From NCBI GenBank assembly GCA_031254795.1, contig JAIRTS010000026.1:1-8838 (forward strand): a stretch of 8,838 nt of DNA, written 5' to 3'. Origin of the DNA: Treponema sp. (GTDB lineage: Bacteria; Spirochaetota; Spirochaetia; Treponematales; Breznakiellaceae). Below the pieces are notes generated by a model. It was not told where the DNA came from, searched no databases, and saw only the letters and a program-made list of their open reading frames with translations. The position numbers and the translations under genes were made by a program. This document shows, piece after piece, positions 7,506 through 8,838 of this stretch; the stretch's first letter is position 1; each line of letters starts with the position of its first letter.

Positions 7506-7525
7506 GTTAACGAACAGTCGTTAAC
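7506..7525. promoter_or_regulatory. Candidate autoregulatory operator before the TetR-like gene
   Basis: Perfect 8-bp arms GTTAACGA and TCGTTAAC are separated by 4 bp, immediately 5' of the regulator start codon and just downstream of its candidate -10 box. A repressor bound here would block transcription start. In the transcript the same bases can fold into a hairpin right before the ATG. Confidence 0.6.
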
Positions 7526-7529
7526 CTAG

Positions 7530-7558
7530 AGAATACTCATTATTCCCCAAAAAGACAA
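7530..7558 (-). promoter_or_regulatory. Candidate promoter of the TetR-like gene
   Basis: On the minus strand TTGTCT (7558-7553) and TATTCT (7535-7530) are separated by 17 bp, each matching four of six consensus bases. Transcription would begin at about the edge of the 7506-7525 palindrome, giving a very short leader. Confidence 0.4.
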
Positions 7559-7582
7559 GAGAAATTTGAATAAATTAAGCGT

Positions 7583-7619
7583 TTTTCAAAATTTGCCGCC
7601 CTAGGGCGCGTTTTGAAAA
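7583..7619. repeat. Nested inverted repeat downstream of rnhA, possible terminator
   Basis: Outer 9-bp arms (TTTTCAAAA 7583-7591, TTTTGAAAA 7611-7619) enclose a 12-bp perfect palindrome CGCCCTAGGGCG (7597-7608). It begins 11 bases past the rnhA stop on the minus strand, a position that fits a transcription terminator. No clean T run follows on the minus strand, so the terminator reading is uncertain. Confidence 0.4.
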
Positions 7620-7629
7620 GCTTCTGTTT

Positions 7630-8106
7630 TTAACGCGAACTCTCGACGCTCTCAATGGCGTCTTGCGTCATTTTATCACAGATTTCATTGTAGGTGTTCC
7701 CCGCGTGACCCTTCACCCACTCCCACTTTATGGGAAGTGAACTTACCGACGCGGCGAGCGCGTCTAATTTTTGCCATAGATCCTGATTTTTCACAGGCTT
7801 CTTTTCCGAAGTGCGCCAACCGTTCTTTTTCCATAGAAAGATCCATTCGCTGATACCTTTTTGCACGTATTGCGAATCCGTGTACACCGAAATCTCGTGC
7901 GAGCGTTTGCTTAAAGATCTCAACAATTCCGGCATAGCTTCCAAAGCGTTTGCTACCGCCGCCAATTCCATACGGTTATTGGTGGTGTACACATCCGCGC
8001 CCGATTTTTCGGCGAGAATTTTTCTATTACCCACGATTACATACGCCCAACCGCCTGGGCCAGGGTTCCCGTGGCAACCGCCGTCCGTGTAAATTGCTAT
8101 TTTCAT
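7630..8106 (-). CDS. rnhA: Ribonuclease HI
   Basis: The 158-residue enzyme cleaves the RNA strand of RNA-DNA hybrids in the cytoplasm, removing primers and R-loops with divalent metal. All four catalytic acids of the family are present: D8 in YTDGGCHGNPGPGGW, E47 in NNRMEL, D77 in YTDSQYV and D144 in GHAGNTYNEICD, along with the mobile His134. The Trp-rich handle segment (about 88-106, SEWIFLWKKNGWRTSEKK) is also present. Length is close to E. coli RNase HI (155). The start ATG at 8106 has no Shine-Dalgarno. A good promoter ends only 10 bases upstream, so the message is probably leaderless or nearly so. It is divergent from the GH10 gene and separated from the regulator gene by 128 nt, so it is likely its own transcription unit. 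Confidence 0.97.
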   Translation of the reverse strand: MKIAIYTDGGCHGNPGPGGWAYVIVGNRKILAEKSGADVYTTNNRMELAAVANALEAMPELLRSLSKRSHEISVYTDSQYVQKGISEWIFLWKKNGWRTSEKKPVKNQDLWQKLDALAASVSSLPIKWEWVKGHAGNTYNEICDKMTQDAIESVESSR

Positions 8107-8122
8107 AATTATGGTAATTATG
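8104..8122. repeat. 19-bp inverted repeat spanning the rnhA start codon and -10 box
   Basis: Perfect 8-bp arms CATAATTA (8104-8111) and TAATTATG (8115-8122) flank TGG. One arm contains the rnhA start codon and the other its candidate -10 box. It could be an operator, or a by-product of AT-rich promoter sequence. Confidence 0.5.
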
Positions 8123-8146
8123 CTATGAAATTCTGTGCGCTGTCAA
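8117..8146 (-). promoter_or_regulatory. Candidate rnhA promoter (leaderless arrangement)
   Basis: On the minus strand a perfect TTGACA (8146-8141) is followed after 18 bp by CATAAT (8122-8117, five of six consensus). The usual start point six to seven bases on falls near 8110, four bases before the ATG at 8106. Confidence 0.65.
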
Positions 8147-8193
8147 GTGTAAAAAGCCGCAATATAAAAAAGTTTTGAAAGAAATTTCCCCTA

Positions 8194-8221
8194 TAGACAG
8201 ATTCATGTGTTTGAATATGAT
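8194..8221 (+). promoter_or_regulatory. Candidate promoter of the GH10 gene
   Basis: TAGACA (8194-8199) and TATGAT (8216-8221), each five of six consensus matches, are separated by 16 bp. Transcription would start near 8228, leaving a leader of about 23 nt that contains AAGGA at 8240-8244 before ATG 8251. The rest of 8107-8250 is AT-rich and shows no gene. Confidence 0.5.
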
Positions 8222-8239
8222 GAAAATAGTATTTTTTAT

Positions 8240-8244
8240 AAGGA
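8240..8244 (+). promoter_or_regulatory. Ribosome binding site AAGGA for the long GH10 form
   Basis: AAGGA lies six bases before ATG 8251 and supports translation of the signal-peptide-bearing form. Confidence 0.6.
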
Positions 8245-8250
8245 ACGATC

Positions 8251-8838
8251 ATGGGTAAACCTGACAACACTTCAAGAACGGTTCTTTTGTTCTTATGCGT
8301 CATTATGCTTTTTAACGCATGCCTTAGAAGGCATGTTCAAAATCCACAAGGAGGAATCGCCATGCAGTCTGGCTCTGAAAATTCGATGGAAAAGGCCGTC
8401 GCGCCGCCTTTGCGGATCACGCCGCTTAAAACCGTTTATGAAAACTATTTCCTCATCGGGAACATCGCGCCGCGCCGGTATTTGTCGGAAGACGAAACCT
8501 CCGTATTGACGGCACACCACAACGTGGCGACTGCGGAAAACGCCATGAAGCCGCAGTCATTGCAGCCAAGCAAGGGAGATTTCAAGTTCGAGCAGGCGGA
8601 TGCCATTGTGGACGCCGTTCTCGCAGCCGGCATGAAGATGCACGGGCATACCCTGGCATGGCACCAGCAGTCTCCGTCATGGATGAATGGGGAAGGCGTG
8701 TCCCGCGAAGAGGCTATTGAAAATCTTGCTACCCACGCGAGAACCGTAACCGAACATTTCAGGGGCAGGGTCATATCATGGGATGTTGTGAATGAGGCGA
8801 TCAATGACAATCCGACAAATCCTGTGGACTGGCGCGCG
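8251..8838 (+). CDS. GH10 endo-1,4-beta-xylanase, probable lipoprotein, 3' end outside window
   Basis: The window holds the first 196 codons of a glycoside hydrolase family 10 enzyme, which cleaves internal beta-1,4 bonds of xylan by a retaining mechanism. The catalytic domain starts near residue 57. Signature segments are ATAENAMKPQSLQPSKGDF (94-111), GMKMHGHTLAWHQQSPSWM (127-145) and the strand WDVVNEA (177-183), whose E182 is the acid/base catalyst. The second catalytic Glu would lie beyond base 8838. From ATG 8251 the product begins with a lipoprotein-type signal (basic n-region, hydrophobic VLLFLCVIMLFNAC, lipobox Cys24), pointing to export and lipid anchoring. An in-frame ATG at 8362 (residue 38) has a consensus Shine-Dalgarno and would give a form without a signal. 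It is transcribed divergently from rnhA and has no carbohydrate-operon neighbours in view. Confidence 0.93.
   Translation, partial: MGKPDNTSRTVLLFLCVIMLFNACLRRHVQNPQGGIAMQSGSENSMEKAVAPPLRITPLKTVYENYFLIGNIAPRRYLSEDETSVLTAHHNVATAENAMKPQSLQPSKGDFKFEQADAIVDAVLAAGMKMHGHTLAWHQQSPSWMNGEGVSREEAIENLATHARTVTEHFRGRVISWDVVNEAINDNPTNPVDWRA
8318..8335 (+). repeat. Hairpin-forming inverted repeat inside the 5' GH10 coding region
   Basis: Arms CATGCCTT and AAGGCATG with a 2-bp centre (a 7-bp stem with a TAGA tetraloop when folded) lie over the lipobox Cys codon region, 12 bases before the internal Shine-Dalgarno at 8348. Confidence 0.55.
8348..8354 (+). promoter_or_regulatory. Internal consensus Shine-Dalgarno AAGGAGG in the GH10 gene
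   Basis: AAGGAGG is the full consensus and lies seven bases before the in-frame ATG 8362. It is stronger than the site before ATG 8251, so it may drive a second, signal-less form or mark the true start. Confidence 0.6.

Noticed and set aside
7579..7621. Integron attC-like site at the nested inverted repeat
   Set aside because: No RYYYAAC/GTTRRRY core pair is present, and the flanking genes are not arranged as cassettes.
8118..8303. Minus-strand open frame upstream of rnhA
   Set aside because: It overlaps the divergent promoters and the GH10 signal-peptide coding region and has no domain or ribosome site.

Overview
The window looks like a chromosomal stretch from a spirochaete, most plausibly a termite-gut-type Treponema. 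This is inferred from the moderate GC content, the outer-membrane/lipoprotein/RND efflux layout in the order known for the Borrelia Bes pump, an adaptor that lacks the coiled-coil hairpin as Borrelia BesA does, and a xylan-degrading GH10 enzyme next door. No rRNA, tRNA or marker gene is present to prove the taxonomy.

Bases 1-7501 form one co-directional block on the minus strand, read from right to left. It starts with a double-domain TetR-type regulator (7501-6266), followed by a TolC-like outer-membrane channel (6154-4664), a lipoprotein periplasmic adaptor (4655 or 4667 down to 3678), an AcrB/SwrC-type RND inner-membrane pump (3650-354) and a small protein resembling the PII-like family associated with RND transporters (357 to beyond base 1). 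Gaps are tiny or negative from the channel gene onward: an ATGA overlap or 8-nt gap, then 27 nt, then a GTGA overlap. The last four genes are therefore probably one transcript with translational coupling. The regulator is separated from the channel gene by about 110 nt containing a near-perfect 20-bp palindrome, and its own start is preceded by a second, different 20-bp palindrome. Both are good operator candidates.

Bases 7502-7629 hold a candidate promoter and operator for the regulator and a nested inverted repeat downstream of rnhA. Ribonuclease HI (rnhA, 8106-7630, minus) has all its catalytic residues. A TTGACA/CATAAT promoter sits so close to its start codon that the message should be leaderless or nearly so. 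Bases 8107-8250 are a divergent promoter region. From 8251 to the window end on the plus strand is the 5' part of a GH10 endo-xylanase gene. It has two good translation starts: one gives a lipoprotein, and an internal one with a consensus Shine-Dalgarno gives a protein with no signal peptide.

Together, the left block encodes a drug/metabolite efflux machine that spans both membranes with its own regulator and a possible PII-like accessory subunit. The right part holds an unrelated housekeeping nuclease and a polysaccharide-degrading enzyme. No mobile element, CRISPR array or RNA gene was seen.
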